Source: Streptomyces pactum | GTDB taxonomy: Bacteria > Actinomycetota > Actinomycetes > Streptomycetales > Streptomycetaceae | Assembly: GCF_016031615.1 (NCBI RefSeq) | Contig: NZ_JACYXC010000001.1 | Span: 7,192,001 to 7,256,000 of the forward strand | DNA: 64,000 nucleotides | Direction: 5' to 3' | In this document: one piece after another, positions 10,501 through 25,107 of the stretch | Layout of the letters: each line of letters opens with the position of its first letter | How positions within the stretch are numbered: the first letter of the stretch is position 1 | Position numbers and translations under genes: made by a program | Notes under the pieces: model-generated | Databases searched by the model: none | The model's input: the letters and a program-made list of their open reading frames with translations, nothing else | Told to the model about the DNA's origin: nothing

Positions 10501-12340
10501 CGCCGCGGTGCGCCGGGTCAAGCAGCATCTGAGGACGCTGCCCGCGGGTCTCGGCTACGGCCGGCTGCGCCACCTCAACCCGGAGACGGCTCCGGAGTTC
10601 GCCGGTCTCGCCACGCCCCAACTGGCGTTCAACTATCTCGGCCGGATCGCCGCCTCCACCGGAGCGGACGACTGGGTGCTCGCACCGGAACAGACCGAAC
10701 TCGGCGGCGGCACCGGGGCCGACGCACCGGTGCGGCACGCCTTGGAGATCAACGCGGTCAGCGTCGAGGGCGCCGACGGTCCGGAACTGTCCGCCACGGT
10801 GAGCTGGCCGGCCGACCTGTTCAGGGAACGGGACGTCACGGAGCTGACGGAGCTGTGGCGGCAGGCACTGGAAGTCCTCCGGGACGCCGCGGGCACGGCC
10901 AGTGGCCACACCCCGAGCGACTTCCCGCTGATCGCGCTCGACCAGGCCGAGGTGGACACCCTGGTGGCCGCCGTACCGGACCTCACCGACGTACTGCCGC
11001 TGTCCCCGCTCGCCGAGTCCTTCTACTTCCACGCCGCCTACCACGAGCGCGGGGCCGACCCGTACACCCCGCAGATCTTCCTCGACCTCAGCGGTTCCCT
11101 CGACGCCGACCGCCTGCGTGCCTCGGCACAGCTGGTGCTGGACCGTCACCCCAACCTCCGTTCCGGGTTCACCGACCGGGGGCTGCGTGCCCCCGTCCAG
11201 TTCGTGCCCGGCGCCGCCGAGGTGCCCTTCCGGGTGTTCGACCTGTCGGCGGAGGACGAAGAGGCCGCGCGGCGCGAGAGCGAGCGGATCGTCGCCGCGG
11301 ACCGGCGCGCGGGTTTCGTGCTCGACGAGCCGCCGCTGGTGCGGTTCACGCTGCTGGTGCTGCCCGGCGGCCGTCACCGGCTTGTCCTGACCAACCATCA
11401 CATTCTGCTCGACGGCTGGTCGGTGCCGTTGCTGCTGCGGGAGATCTTCGACTGCTACGCCGCCGGTGCCGACGTCTCCGGCTTGCCGCCCGCCCCCCGG
11501 TACCGCGACTACCTGGCCTGGCTGAACGACCAGGACCGCGCCGCCGCCGCCGACAGCTGGCGCCGGGCGCTGGCGGGCGTCGAGCAACCGACCCTGGTCG
11601 CCGGGCCCGCCCGCACCACATCGCCGGAGCCGGGCCGCTCGCAGTGCCGTACGGTACGGCTGCCCGGGCTCACCGGTCTCGCCCAGCGCTGCGAAGTCAC
11701 CGTCAACACCGTCCTGCAGGGCCTGTGGGCGCTGCTGCTGGCCTCGAGGACCGGCCACGACGACGTGGTGTTCGGGACCACGGTGTCCGGCAGGCCGCCG
11801 GAGGTGCCCGGCGTCGAGTCGATGGTCGGCCTGCTGATCAACACCGTCCCGGTCCGGGTCCGGACCGGCGAGGCGCGCTCGTTCGGTGAACTGCTGCGCC
11901 GTGTCCAGGCCGACCAGGCGGACCTGCTGGGCCATCACCACCTGGGTACGACCGACATCCAGCGTGCCGCGGGCACCGGTGAACTGTTCGACACCCTGCT
12001 GGTGTTCGAGAACTACCCGCTGGACCCGGAGACGACGGAGCTTCCCGGCACCGGCCTGCGGCTCACCGCGGTGAGCAGTGAGGAGCGAGGGCACTACCCG
12101 CTCGCCGTGATCGCGGTGCCGGGCGAGGAGCTGGAGCTGCAGCTCCACTTCCGGGAGGACCTGGTGTCCGCCACCGAGGTCGAGTCGGTCGCCGAGCAGC
12201 TGCGCACCATGGCCGACCGGCTCACCGCCGACCCCGGAATCGTGCCGGCCACGGCGGACCTCCTGCCCGCCGCCGAGCGTGCCGTGGTCCTCGCGGCCGG
12301 CCAGGGACGTACGCGTGAGCTGCCGGACCTGTCGATCCCC

Positions 12341-15230
12341 GCACGGTTCGCGGAGCAGGTGGCCGCGGCTCCGGACGCGGTGGCCCTGGTCTTCGAGGGC
12401 TGCGAGGTGACGTATGCCGAGCTGGACCGGCGTGCGAACCGGCTCGCCCGCCGGCTGCTGGCCCTCGGTGTGCGCGCCGAGGACCGGGTGGCGGTCCTGC
12501 AGCCCCGCTCGGTGGAGCTGGTGGTGTCCATTCTCGCGGTACTCAAGGCGGGCGGCGCCTATGTGCCGATCGATCCGCGCAGCCCGCTGGAGCGGCAGGC
12601 GGAGATGATGGCCGACAACGGGGTCGTCGTCCTGGTGACCGATGCCGAGGGGTACGAGGCCGCGCGGGCGGCGACCGTGGTGGTCGGCGTGGACGCGTTG
12701 CCGGAGGAGGACACGGACCCGGGCGTGCACGTCCGCCCGGACCAGCTGGCCTATGTGATGTTCACGTCCGGGTCCACCGGCAAGCCCAAGGGCGTCGGAG
12801 TGCCGCACCGGAACGTGGTCGGCTTCGCCCTCGACACGCTCTGGTCCGGGCCCGGCCAGGAACGGGCACTCCAGCACCTGGCCCACTGGTTCGACCCCTC
12901 CGTCCATGAACTGTGGGTGCCGCTGCTGTCGGGGCGTCAACTGGTGATCTCGCCGCCCGGCGAGCTGGACGTCGCCGAACTCGCCCGCACCATCGAAGAG
13001 AACGCGGTCCGGGCCCTCGCCATGCCCACGGCGGTCTTCCGGCTCGTCGCCGAGGAGCGGCCGGAGTCCCTCGCGGGAGTACGCGAACTGGTCGTCGGGG
13101 GCGAGGCGTTCCCGGCCGCCGCGGCCCGGCGCGTCCTGTTGGCCAATCCGTCACTGCTCCTGCACAACGCCTACGGCCCCACCGAGACCACCGTCACCGC
13201 CCTTGCCTCCACCATGCGCGGTGCCGCCGGGGTGCCCGACGCTGTGCCGATCGGCCGGCCGCTCGACAATCGGCGCGTCTACGTGCTGGACCGGCATCTG
13301 CGGCTGGTGCCGCGCGGGGTGACGGGTGAGCTGTATGTCTCGGGTGCCGGGCTGGCGCGGGGTTACCTGGGCAGGCCGGATCTGACCGCCGACCGCTTCG
13401 TGGCCGACCCGTTCGGGGAACCCGGTGCGCGGATGTACCGGACGGGCGACCTGGTCCGCTGGAACACCGACGGTGCCCTGGAGTTCGAGGGGCGCGCGGA
13501 CGAGCAGGTCAAGGTGCGCGGCTTCCGTATCGAACTCGGCGAGATCGAGGCGTGCCTGCAGTCCCGTACCGACGTCGCGCAGGCGACCGTCGTCGTCCGC
13601 ACCGACCCGCCCGGTGACAAGCGCATCGTCGCCTACTACGTGCCGGCCGCGGATGCGGAGCCGGAGGAGTCCGAGGTGCGTGCCTCGGTGGCGGCCGCAC
13701 TGCCGGACTACATGGTGCCCAGCGCGTTCGTCCGCCTCGACGCCCTGCCGCTCACCCTCAACGGGAAGGTGGACAAGGCGGCGCTGCCCGCCCCCGTCCG
13801 TGGCCCGGCCCGCGGGCGTGCCGCGCGCAACGAGCGGGAGGCGACGCTCTGCCAGGTGTTCGCCGACATCCTCGGCCTCACCTTGGAGCAGGTGAGCATC
13901 GACGACGGGTTCTTCGACCTGGGCGGCCACTCCCTGCTCGCCACCCGGCTCGTCAGCCGCATCCGCACCGTACTGGGTGCCGAGGTCTCCGTCCGTACGG
14001 TGTTCGAAGCGCCGACCGTCGCGGAGCTGGCCACCGCGCTCGGCGAGGCCGGACTCGTCGGCGCACAGGGCGGGTTCACGGTCCACGGCCGGCCCGCGCT
14101 GTGTTCCGTGCCGCGCGGCGGGGTGGTTCCGGCGTCGTTCGGCCAGCGGCGGCTGTGGTTTCTCAACGCGATGGACCCGGACACCTCCCCGTACCGGATT
14201 CCCGTCGCGCTGCGGCTGAGCGGGGAACTGGACACGGCGGCGCTGTGTGCGGCGCTCGCCGACGTGATCGAACGCCACGAGGTTCTGCGGACCGTCTATC
14301 CCGCGGTCGAAGGCGAACCGCACCAGTTGGTGCTGCCCGCCGACGCGGTGGAACTCTGGCGCGAACCGATCGCGACCACCGAGGACGGACTGCCGGCCCG
14401 GCTCGCCGCCGCGTTCGATCAGCCGTTCCACCTGGAGACCGACGCTCCGCTCCGCGCACACCTGCTGCGGATCGACAACGACGGCGAGGGTGACGAGGAG
14501 CATGTGCTGATGGTGGTGCTGCACCACATCGCCTGCGACGGCTCCTCGATCGCGCCCCTGACTCACGACCTCTCCCACGCCTACACCGCCCGACGCGCCG
14601 GCACCGCACCCCACTGGGAACCGCTGCCCGTCCAGTACGCCGACTTCGCACAGTGGCAACGCCAATGGCTCGGCGAGGAGGAAGACCCCGGCTCCGTCAT
14701 CTCCGCCCAGCTCGACCACTGGCAAAAGACGCTCACCGGACTGCCCGAAGAACTCCAGCTCCCCACCGACCGCCCCCGACCGGCCCACGCCGACCACCAA
14801 GGCGACTGGGTCACACTCGACATCCCCGCCACCGTCCACCGGCAACTCGCCCACCTCGCGTCCCGGCAACGCGTCAGCATGTTCATGGTCATCCATGCCG
14901 CGCTCGCCGCGTTCCTCAGCCGCATCGGCGCGGGCGACGACATCCCCATCGGCACCCCCATCGCCGGACGCACCGACGAAGCCCTCAACAACCTCATCGG
15001 CTTCTTCGTCAACACCCTCGTCCTGCGCACCGACACCTCCGGCGACCCCACCTTCACCCAACTCCTCGACCGCACCCGCCGAACCGACCTCGACGCCTAC
15101 GCCCACCAGGACATCCCCTTCGAACGACTCGTCGAAGTCCTCAACCCCACCCGAACCCTCACCCGCCACCCCCTCTTCCAAATCATGCTCACCCTCCAGA
15201 ACAGTGCGTGGGCGACGGTCGAGATGGACG
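12341..15230 (+). repeat. Tandem module repeat, copy 1 (A3-T3-C4)
   Basis: This stretch is nearly identical to 15542-18400, at an offset of about 3.2 kb (1067 codons at the start). Differences cluster around the substrate pocket of the A domain (12850-13240), the segment after core motif A8 (about 13550-13600) and the T-C linker (about 13970-14100). Confidence 0.9.
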
Positions 15231-17964
15231 GACTGGCTGTCGAGCCGATGGCGTTCCACACGGGTGAGCAGCAGTTCGACCTGTCGATGGAACTGCTCGA
15301 ACGGTTCGACCCGGACGGTCGGCCCGACGGCATGACGGGCAAGGTGCACTACGGCACCGCCCTGTTCGACCGGGACACCGTGGAAAGGCTCACCGGCATC
15401 TTCGGACGGCTGCTCGCCCGGTACGCCGAGGCACCCCACCAGCCCATCGGCGCGGCGGAGTTGCTCGACAGCACGGAGCACGCGGCGCTGCTCGCGGACG
15501 GCCGGGGACCGGAGCGGCCGCTTCCGGAGACGTCGGTTACCGCACGGTTCGCGGAGCAGGTGGCCGCGGCTCCGGACGCGGTGGCCCTGGTCTTCGAGGG
15601 CTGCGAGGTGACGTATGCCGAGCTGGACCGGCGTGCGAACCGGCTCGCCCGCCGGCTGCTGGCCCTCGGTGTGCGCGCCGAGGACCGGGTGGCGGTCCTG
15701 CAGCGCCGCTCGGTGGAGCTGGTGGTGTCCGTTCTCGCGGTACTCAAGGCGGGCGGCGCCTATGTGCCGATCGATCCGCGCAGCCCGCTGGAGCGGCAGG
15801 CGGAGATGATGGCCGACAACGGGGTCGTCGTCCTGGTGACCGATGCCGAGGGGTACGAGGCCGCGCGGGCGGCGACCGTGGTGGTCGGCGTGGACGCGTT
15901 GCCGGAGGAGGACACGGACCCGGGCGTGCACGTCCGCCCGGACCAGCTGGCGTATGTGATGTTCACGTCCGGGTCCACCGGCAAGCCCAAGGGCGTCGGA
16001 GTGCCGCACCGGAACGTGGTCGGCTTCGCCCTCGACACGCTCTGGTCCGGGCCGGGTCAGCAGCGGGTTCTCCAGCACCTGGCCCACTCGTTCGACCCCT
16101 CGGTGTACGAGCTGTGGGTCCCGCTGCTGTCGGGGCGTCAGCTGGTGGTCTCGCCGCCCGGCGAGCTGGACGTCGCCGAACTCGCCCGCACCATCGAGGA
16201 GAACGCGGTCCGGGCCCTCGCCATGCCCACGGCGGTCTTCCGGCTCGTCGCCGAGGACCGGCCCGAATGTCTCGCAGGCGTGCACGAGCTGATGGTCGGC
16301 GGCGAGGCGCTGCCGGCCGCCGCGGCCCGGCGCGTCCTGTTGGCCAATCCGTCACTGCTCCTGCACAACGGGTACGGCCCCACCGAGACGACCGTCATGC
16401 CCCTCGCGCACACCCTGCGGTCCACCGCCGGGGTGCCCGACGCGGTGCCGATCGGCCGGCCGCTCGACAACCGGCGCGTCTACGTGCTGGACCGGCATCT
16501 GCGGCTGGTGCCGCGCGGGGTGACGGGTGAGCTGTATGTCTCGGGTGCCGGGCTGGCGCGGGGTTACCTGGGCAGGCCGGATCTGACCGCCGACCGCTTC
16601 GTGGCCGACCCGTTCGGGGAACCCGGTGCGCGGATGTACCGGACGGGCGACCTGGTCCGCTGGAACACCGACGGCGCCCTGGAGTTCGAGGGGCGCGCGG
16701 ACGAGCAGGTCAAGGTGCGCGGCTTCCGTATCGAACTCGGTGAGATCGAAACGGCACTGGCGGGTCTCGCGGGGGTACGGGAGGCGGTGGCAGTGGTGCG
16801 TACCGACCCGCCCGGTGACAAGCGCATCGTCGCCTACTACGTGCCGGCCGCGGATGCGGAGCCGGAGGATTCCGAGGTGCGTGCCTCGGTGGCGGCCGCA
16901 CTGCCGGACTACATGGTGCCCAGCGCGTTCGTCCGCCTCGACGCCCTGCCGCTCACCCTCAACGGGAAGGTGGACAAGGCGGCGCTGCCCGCCCCTGTCC
17001 GTGGCCCGGCCCGCGGGCGTGCCGCGCGCAACGAGCGGGAGGCGACGCTCTGCCAGGTGTTCGCCGACATCCTCGGCCTCACCTTGGAGCAGGTGAGCAT
17101 CGACGACGGGTTCTTCGACCTGGGCGGCCACTCCCTGCTCGCCACCCGGCTCGTCAGCCGCATCCGCACCGTAATCGGCGTGGACGTCTCCGTCCGCACC
17201 GTGTTCGAAGCGCCGACCGTGGCAGAGCTGGCCGTCGCCCTCGACGACGCCGAACTTACGCAGGCACAAGGCTTTTCCGCGATACCCGCGCTGTGTTCCG
17301 TGCCGCGCGGCGGGATGGTTCCGGCGTCGTTCGGCCAGCGGCGGCTGTGGTTTCTCAACGCGATGGACCCGGACACCTCCCCGTACCGGATTCCCGTCGC
17401 GCTGCGGCTGAGCGGGGAACTGGACACGGCGGCACTGCGTGCGGCGCTCGCCGACGTGATCGAACGCCACGAGGTCCTGCGGACCGTCTATCCCGCGGTC
17501 GAAGGCGAACCGCACCAGTTGGTGCTGCCCGCCGACGCGGTGGAACTCTGGCGCGAACCGATCGCGACCACCGAGGACGGACTGCCGGCCCGGCTCGCCG
17601 CCGCGTTCGATCAGCCGTTCCACCTGGAGACCGACGCTCCGCTCCGCGCACACCTGCTGCGGATCGACAACGACGGCGAGGGTGACGAGGAGCATGTGCT
17701 GATGGTGGTGCTGCACCACATCGCCTGCGACGGCTCCTCGATCGCGCCCCTGACCCACGACCTCTCCCACGCCTACACCGCCCGACGCGCCGGCACCGCA
17801 CCCCACTGGGAACCGCTGCCCGTCCAGTACGCCGACTTCGCACAGTGGCAACGCCAATGGCTCGGCGAGGAGGAAGACCCCGGCTCCGTCATCTCCGCCC
17901 AGCTCGACCACTGGCAAAAGACGCTCTCCGGACTGCCCGAAGAACTCCAGCTCCCCACCGACCG

Positions 17965-17970
17965 CCCCCC
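17965..17970 (+). other. Single-base frameshift in the NRPS (six C against five in the paralogous copy)
   Basis: The motif PTDRPRPAH is encoded with five C at 14773-14777 in C4 but six C here in C5. Removing one C joins both reading frames exactly at the same codon. Confidence 0.9.
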
Positions 17971-18071
17971 GACCGGCCCACGCCGACCACCAAGGCGACT
18001 GGGTCACACTCGACATCCCCGCCACCGTCCACCGGCAACTCGCCCACCTCGCGTCCCGGCAACGCGTCAGC

Positions 18072-21317
<3,246 letters not shown>

Positions 21318-21735
21318 TGCCGACGGCGCCGCCCCCGGCGGGTGATGCCTGAACCCGCTCCACGGGCAGGGCGGGTGGGACGAGCGCCGCGGTGCCCGGG
21401 CCCGCTCCGGAAGCGTTCCGGCAGGGCCTCGCACCGGGTCACGTGAGATCGCGGCCCGGTGCGGCGGCCGGGCAGGTGTCCGACGACCTCGCAGGAGCGG
21501 ACGACAGCCTTTCGCTCTCCCGACGCCACACGAAACGGAATATCGCGCACCGAAAGAAGGCCATATGCCTTTGGCACGTTGCTGACGGATTGCTTGGAGG
21601 CGCAGTTCAGGCGCTGATGGGAAGTTGTGCAGACGTGTACCGGCCGCCGCGGCCGATGCGTCTTGCATGGCATTCAAAAGGGATAGGAAACATTCCCGCT
21701 GTTCGTGGTTCCACTCGTCAGAAACCGAGGAAGTG
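21318..21735 (+). other. Spacer between the NRPS and the tailoring genes; possible promoter region
   Basis: This 418-nt gap is less G+C-rich in its second half (21500-21735), as expected for a promoter region. A good ribosome site (AAGAAGG) precedes a six-codon ORF, MPLARC, near 21565. No longer gene is seen. It suggests that the methyltransferase and haem-protein genes have their own promoter. Confidence 0.45.
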
Positions 21736-22734
21736 ATGAGTTCCAGCACTCTTGACATCGCCATGTTCGGATTGTTCTCGACCCATGCGCTGCACCTGGC
21801 CGACAAGCACGGGATATTCGCGCATCTTGTTACGTCCGGGCCATCCACTCCGCTCCAGATCGCGGAATCCCGGGGAATCGACCCGGAGACCACCGAGCGT
21901 CTTCTGATATTGCTGGCGGCCCTGTCCGTCGTCGAGCGCGACAGCGACGGAAATTACCGGATCCCGCCGGAACTGACGCCCCGGCTCGACTCCGCGAACC
22001 CGCGTTACATCGGCGCATTCGTGCACCATCTCGCGACGAGTACCATCGAGCAGATTTCGAAGCTGGACGCTTATCTGATCCATGGCAAGGAGGCGGTTGA
22101 CGCGGAACTGCCTTCGCCGTTCGAGGTCATCTACCGCGACGAACAGTCCACCGCTGACTTCCTGGCGGCGATGTGGCAGATCAGCTTCGAGCCGTCGAAG
22201 GAGCTCGCCGCCCTCGCCGGCCTCGGACCGGTCAGGCACCTGATCGACGTCGGCGGCGCCGGCGGCCCCTTCGCGGTGGCCGCGCTCCAGCAGTACGACG
22301 ACCTCGCCGTCACCGTCTTCGACCTCCCCGAGGTGGAGCCGCACCTGGCCCGGACGCGTGAGGCACACGGGCTGGGCGGACGGCTGCACTTCGCCGCGGG
22401 TGACTTCTTCAAGGACCCGCTGCCCGCGGCCGACTGTCTGTCCTTCGGCTACATCCTCTCCGACTGGGAGGACGAGGTCTGCGTGGACCTGCTGCGCAAG
22501 GCCCGGGCGGCGTGTGAACCCGGCGGCCGCGTCCTGGTGATGGAGCGCCTCTTCGACGAGTCCGGCGGACCACTGTCGACCGCAGTGATGAACCTGTCCA
22601 TGCACGTGGAGACGCGCGGCCGGCACCGTTCCGCCACCACGTACACGGAGCTGCTGGAGAAGGCCGGATTCACCAACTGCTCGACCCACCGGTCGTCGTG
22701 GGACAAGCATCTCGTGATGGGCTGGGCGGAGTGA
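21736..22734 (+). CDS. SAM-dependent methyltransferase of the acetylserotonin/caffeate O-methyltransferase fold
   Basis: A 332-residue protein. The start is fixed by GAGGAA (21727-21732) just before the ATG. Residues 1-100 form the helical dimerisation part typical of this family (FGLFSTHALHLADKHGIFAHL). The SAM motif is LIDVGGAGG at 169-177, followed by the acidic FDLPEV strand (195-200) and the GDFFKDPLP motif (222-230). Family members usually have an HDW motif carrying the catalytic base; here residues 242-244 read SDW, so the general-base His is missing. The enzyme could still methylate by proximity, or act on carbon or nitrogen like the 2-oxo-acid C-methyltransferases of the same fold. 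It overlaps the next gene by 4 nt (GTGA), so the two probably act on the same substrate, either a precursor amino acid or the NRPS product. Confidence 0.88.
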   Translation: MSSSTLDIAMFGLFSTHALHLADKHGIFAHLVTSGPSTPLQIAESRGIDPETTERLLILLAALSVVERDSDGNYRIPPELTPRLDSANPRYIGAFVHHLATSTIEQISKLDAYLIHGKEAVDAELPSPFEVIYRDEQSTADFLAAMWQISFEPSKELAALAGLGPVRHLIDVGGAGGPFAVAALQQYDDLAVTVFDLPEVEPHLARTREAHGLGGRLHFAAGDFFKDPLPAADCLSFGYILSDWEDEVCVDLLRKARAACEPGGRVLVMERLFDESGGPLSTAVMNLSMHVETRGRHRSATTYTELLEKAGFTNCSTHRSSWDKHLVMGWAE

Positions 22735-23918
22735 CCGCCCCGACGGACACCTCCGGTCACGAGACGACGCGCCCCCCGCTGACGGCGTGGCACCGGGAAC
22801 TCGCCCTGCTCCAGCGCCGACGCGGGCGCTCGGGACTCGACGACTCTGAGCGGGACCGGCTGGGCAGACTCCACGACACCTGCCTCGACGAGCCGCATCT
22901 CGGCGAAGAGGGGCAGATAACCTGCCTGTTGACCCGGCCGTTCAGCCGCACCCTCGCCGTACCGGAGTACTACCAGTACACCTGCATGCATGTGTACGGC
23001 TGGTTCCTGGACCGGTATCCGGGCGACCCCGTGCACGGCGTACTGCTCGCCGCTCACGCCACCGTGGCCGACCTGGCCGGGATGGAGCGGGCCGGCTGGC
23101 CGACGACGGACCGGCCGGACCACATCGCCGAGCGGATCGAGGGACTCGACGGCCTGCTGGCCGCACTGGGCGATGTCCGAATCGACCACGCCACCGGCCT
23201 CCGCGTCCGTGACGTGCTGGACCGCGCGGCAGCCGATCCGGTGCTCTCCCGGCGCCTGGAGGTCCTCGCCGAGTGCACCCGCTTCCCCCGGTCGGCCAAG
23301 CACGAGGAGCATGTGTTCCTGCGCTCCGTCCAGGTGTGCGAGATGCTGTTCTTCCTCATCAGACGGCTGGCCGTCGAGGTCACCGTGTCGCACGGCGAGT
23401 TCCCCGCTCGTTGCGCCGGACTGCTGGACCTGGCCGGGGACTGCGCGCAACTGCTCAACGAGGTCTTCCAGGTCCTGCTCACCCTCTCGCCCGAAGGGTT
23501 CATGACCTTCCGGGACGAGACCGGAGCGGCCAGCGCGGTGCAGTCGCTGAACTACCACGCGATGGAGATCGCGGTGTACGGCTACGACCCGCGCAAAGCC
23601 CCGGTCTTCGCCTCCGTGGAACACCTCACCGCCTTCAACGACGCGGGTGTCCGCGAGCACCGCTCACTGTCCACCGCGACGGCCGGGACAGCGGACGCGG
23701 CACTGGCGGCGGGCTGGCACCGGCTGGACCGCACCCTGTCCAGGTGGCGTGGCGGCCACTACCGGTTCGCCCGCACCTACCTGCCCAGCGGTACGAAGGG
23801 CTCCGGCGACACCGAGGGCGCCGCCTACGTACGGAAGTTCGTACGCAAGGACCTCTGCCTGGCGGGCATCGACCCCTTCGGCGGGCTGCCGCTCCTCTCG
23901 GGTTTCCTCTACTGCTGA
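22731..23918 (+). CDS. Divergent haem protein of the tryptophan 2,3-dioxygenase superfamily
   Basis: A 395-residue protein starting at GTG 22731, overlapping the methyltransferase stop (GTGA). The C-terminal 210 residues align by eye with TDO. EEHVFLRSVQVCEMLFF (192-208) corresponds to the TDO helix around D-E-H-L-F...H-Q-x-Y-E. FRDETGAASAVQS (260-272) matches the P-A-S-G-F-Q-S region. WRGGHYRFAR (339-348) supplies the proximal haem ligand His343, followed by GTKGSGDTEG (354-363) in place of the GTGGSSG substrate loop. The distal-pocket His and Tyr of TDO are replaced by Val and Cys. About 190 residues precede the first motif, against about 50 in TDO, so there is an N-terminal extension without clear homology. 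The superfamily also contains oxygenases and hydroxylases of secondary metabolism (MarE, PrnB, aromatic hydroxylases such as LmbB2 and SfmD). A haem-dependent oxidation of an aromatic precursor or residue is the best inference; the substrate is unknown. Confidence 0.72.
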   Translation: MTAPTDTSGHETTRPPLTAWHRELALLQRRRGRSGLDDSERDRLGRLHDTCLDEPHLGEEGQITCLLTRPFSRTLAVPEYYQYTCMHVYGWFLDRYPGDPVHGVLLAAHATVADLAGMERAGWPTTDRPDHIAERIEGLDGLLAALGDVRIDHATGLRVRDVLDRAAADPVLSRRLEVLAECTRFPRSAKHEEHVFLRSVQVCEMLFFLIRRLAVEVTVSHGEFPARCAGLLDLAGDCAQLLNEVFQVLLTLSPEGFMTFRDETGAASAVQSLNYHAMEIAVYGYDPRKAPVFASVEHLTAFNDAGVREHRSLSTATAGTADAALAAGWHRLDRTLSRWRGGHYRFARTYLPSGTKGSGDTEGAAYVRKFVRKDLCLAGIDPFGGLPLLSGFLYC

Positions 23919-24130
23919 CGCCACGCTGTCCACCATGCCCTGTTCTCCGTGCTGAACACCCTCTGGGAAGTGGTGCGCAAGGGCCGGTTCTGCCCCGGGA
24001 CCGGAGACCAGGGCATGCCCTCCTTCCTTTCCATGTGCCGTTTTCTCAGCAGCGGACCGCCTGCACCCCGCCTCGAACAACTCCTCGCCGTCGCTACGCT
24101 TCGCTCAAGCACTGCTGATTGGATGGTGCT

Positions 24131-24952
24131 GTGTCTGACAACTCCCATCCGCTGGCGCTGGCACGGGCCGCGCGGGCGATGACCGGTGTCGACCTCGCCC
24201 GCGCGGTTCGCGCCGCGGCTGAACGCCGGGGATATCGGTCCGGCGTTGACAAACAGCGCGTCCGAAAGTGGGAAGCCGGTGTCACGCCCGACCAGGAGAA
24301 CCAGGAGTACATCGCCGAGGCGCTCGGCGTTCCCGTCGAGACGGTTGACGCGGAGGCGTGGCCGAACTGGCTTCCCGACGTCGGCGTCCTCCCCCTCGGC
24401 CCCGCCAGCACCGTGCCGGCCCTGAGAGAAGCATTGAGAGCATCGATGGACCGATCCCGCCGCACCGTCCTGTCCGCGATCTCGGGCACGGCGCTGATCA
24501 CCCTGGCCGGTACGTGGGCCGCCACCGATGCGTGGCTGGGCGCCGCCGAACACGCGGATGGCAAGGCGGTCGCGGCGGGGCGAGGGGGCGGGCGGCGGCG
24601 AGGGAGGCGCCGGCGGGACCGGGCGGCCCGGCTGGTGCCCATCGTCTCCGATCGGAGACCGGTGCTTGAGCTCGGGCACCGTCCGCTCAACAGATCCCTG
24701 CATGCACGCCTCCTCGCTACCGACCGTGCCCCCATGGTGGCCAACCGCTACCACTGCGGGGGCCGGGATGCGGAACTGACCGAAACACGGCTGACAGCAG
24801 GCGCCCCTGTAGCAGTCGCCCACCCAACTCGCCGCACCACCCAGCCGACCACAGCGAGTCCTCCCGAAGCGGCTCACAGAAAGCTCTCGGGACCCTCTTG
24901 GACGGAACCGCGGCAGCGGCCAGCTCCGTGTCCCGCAACCGCCGGATCATGA
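24131..24952 (+). pseudogene. Truncated XRE-type transcriptional regulator
   Basis: Starting at GTG 24131, residues 1-140 read as an intact N-terminus: a helix-turn-helix region (MTGVDLARAVRAAAERRGY, then VRKWEAG and YIAEALGVPVETVD) and a hydrophobic segment (RRTVLSAISGTALITLAGTWA). This matches the layout of large Streptomyces regulators with a C-terminal repeat or sensor region. After GKAVAAG the sequence turns into Arg/Gly-rich and then unrelated residues in this frame, so the C-terminal several hundred residues are lost. It sits at the start of the degraded mobile-element island, right after the NRPS locus, and is unlikely to be functional. Confidence 0.6.
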
Positions 24953-25107
24953 ACCTGGCGATGGACTACGCGGTCCGCCACGGAATCCTGCGGCAGAACC
25001 CCCTGCCCAAGGGCAAGGGCAGCCTGCGGCAGCGAGAGCTACCTCGACTGCCGCTTCAGCCGCCGCGCCCACCCGAGCCTTTCCGCTGCCGACTGCATCG
25101 GTTGTGA
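24898..25107 (+). pseudogene. Fragment of a tyrosine integrase (core-binding region)
   Basis: A run of about 40 residues, GTAAAASSVSRNRRIMN, then LAMDYAVRHGILRQNPLP, resembles the SAM-like core-binding domain of actinobacterial phage-type integrases, in which a Y/H-A-V..G.L..NPL pattern is typical. No catalytic domain follows and there is no proper start. It is separate from the longer integrase remnant at 28-29.6 kb. Confidence 0.5.

Noticed and set aside
5798..12940. Minus-strand open frame of 2380 codons opposite the NRPS
   Set aside because: It is the antisense of high-G+C coding DNA: Arg/Gly/His-rich, no domains, and the plus strand encodes complete NRPS domains.
23934..24017. 9-bp inverted repeat CATGCCCTG/CAGGGCATG after the haem-protein gene
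   Set aside because: The arms are 66 nt apart and short; this is within chance expectation and does not form a convincing terminator.
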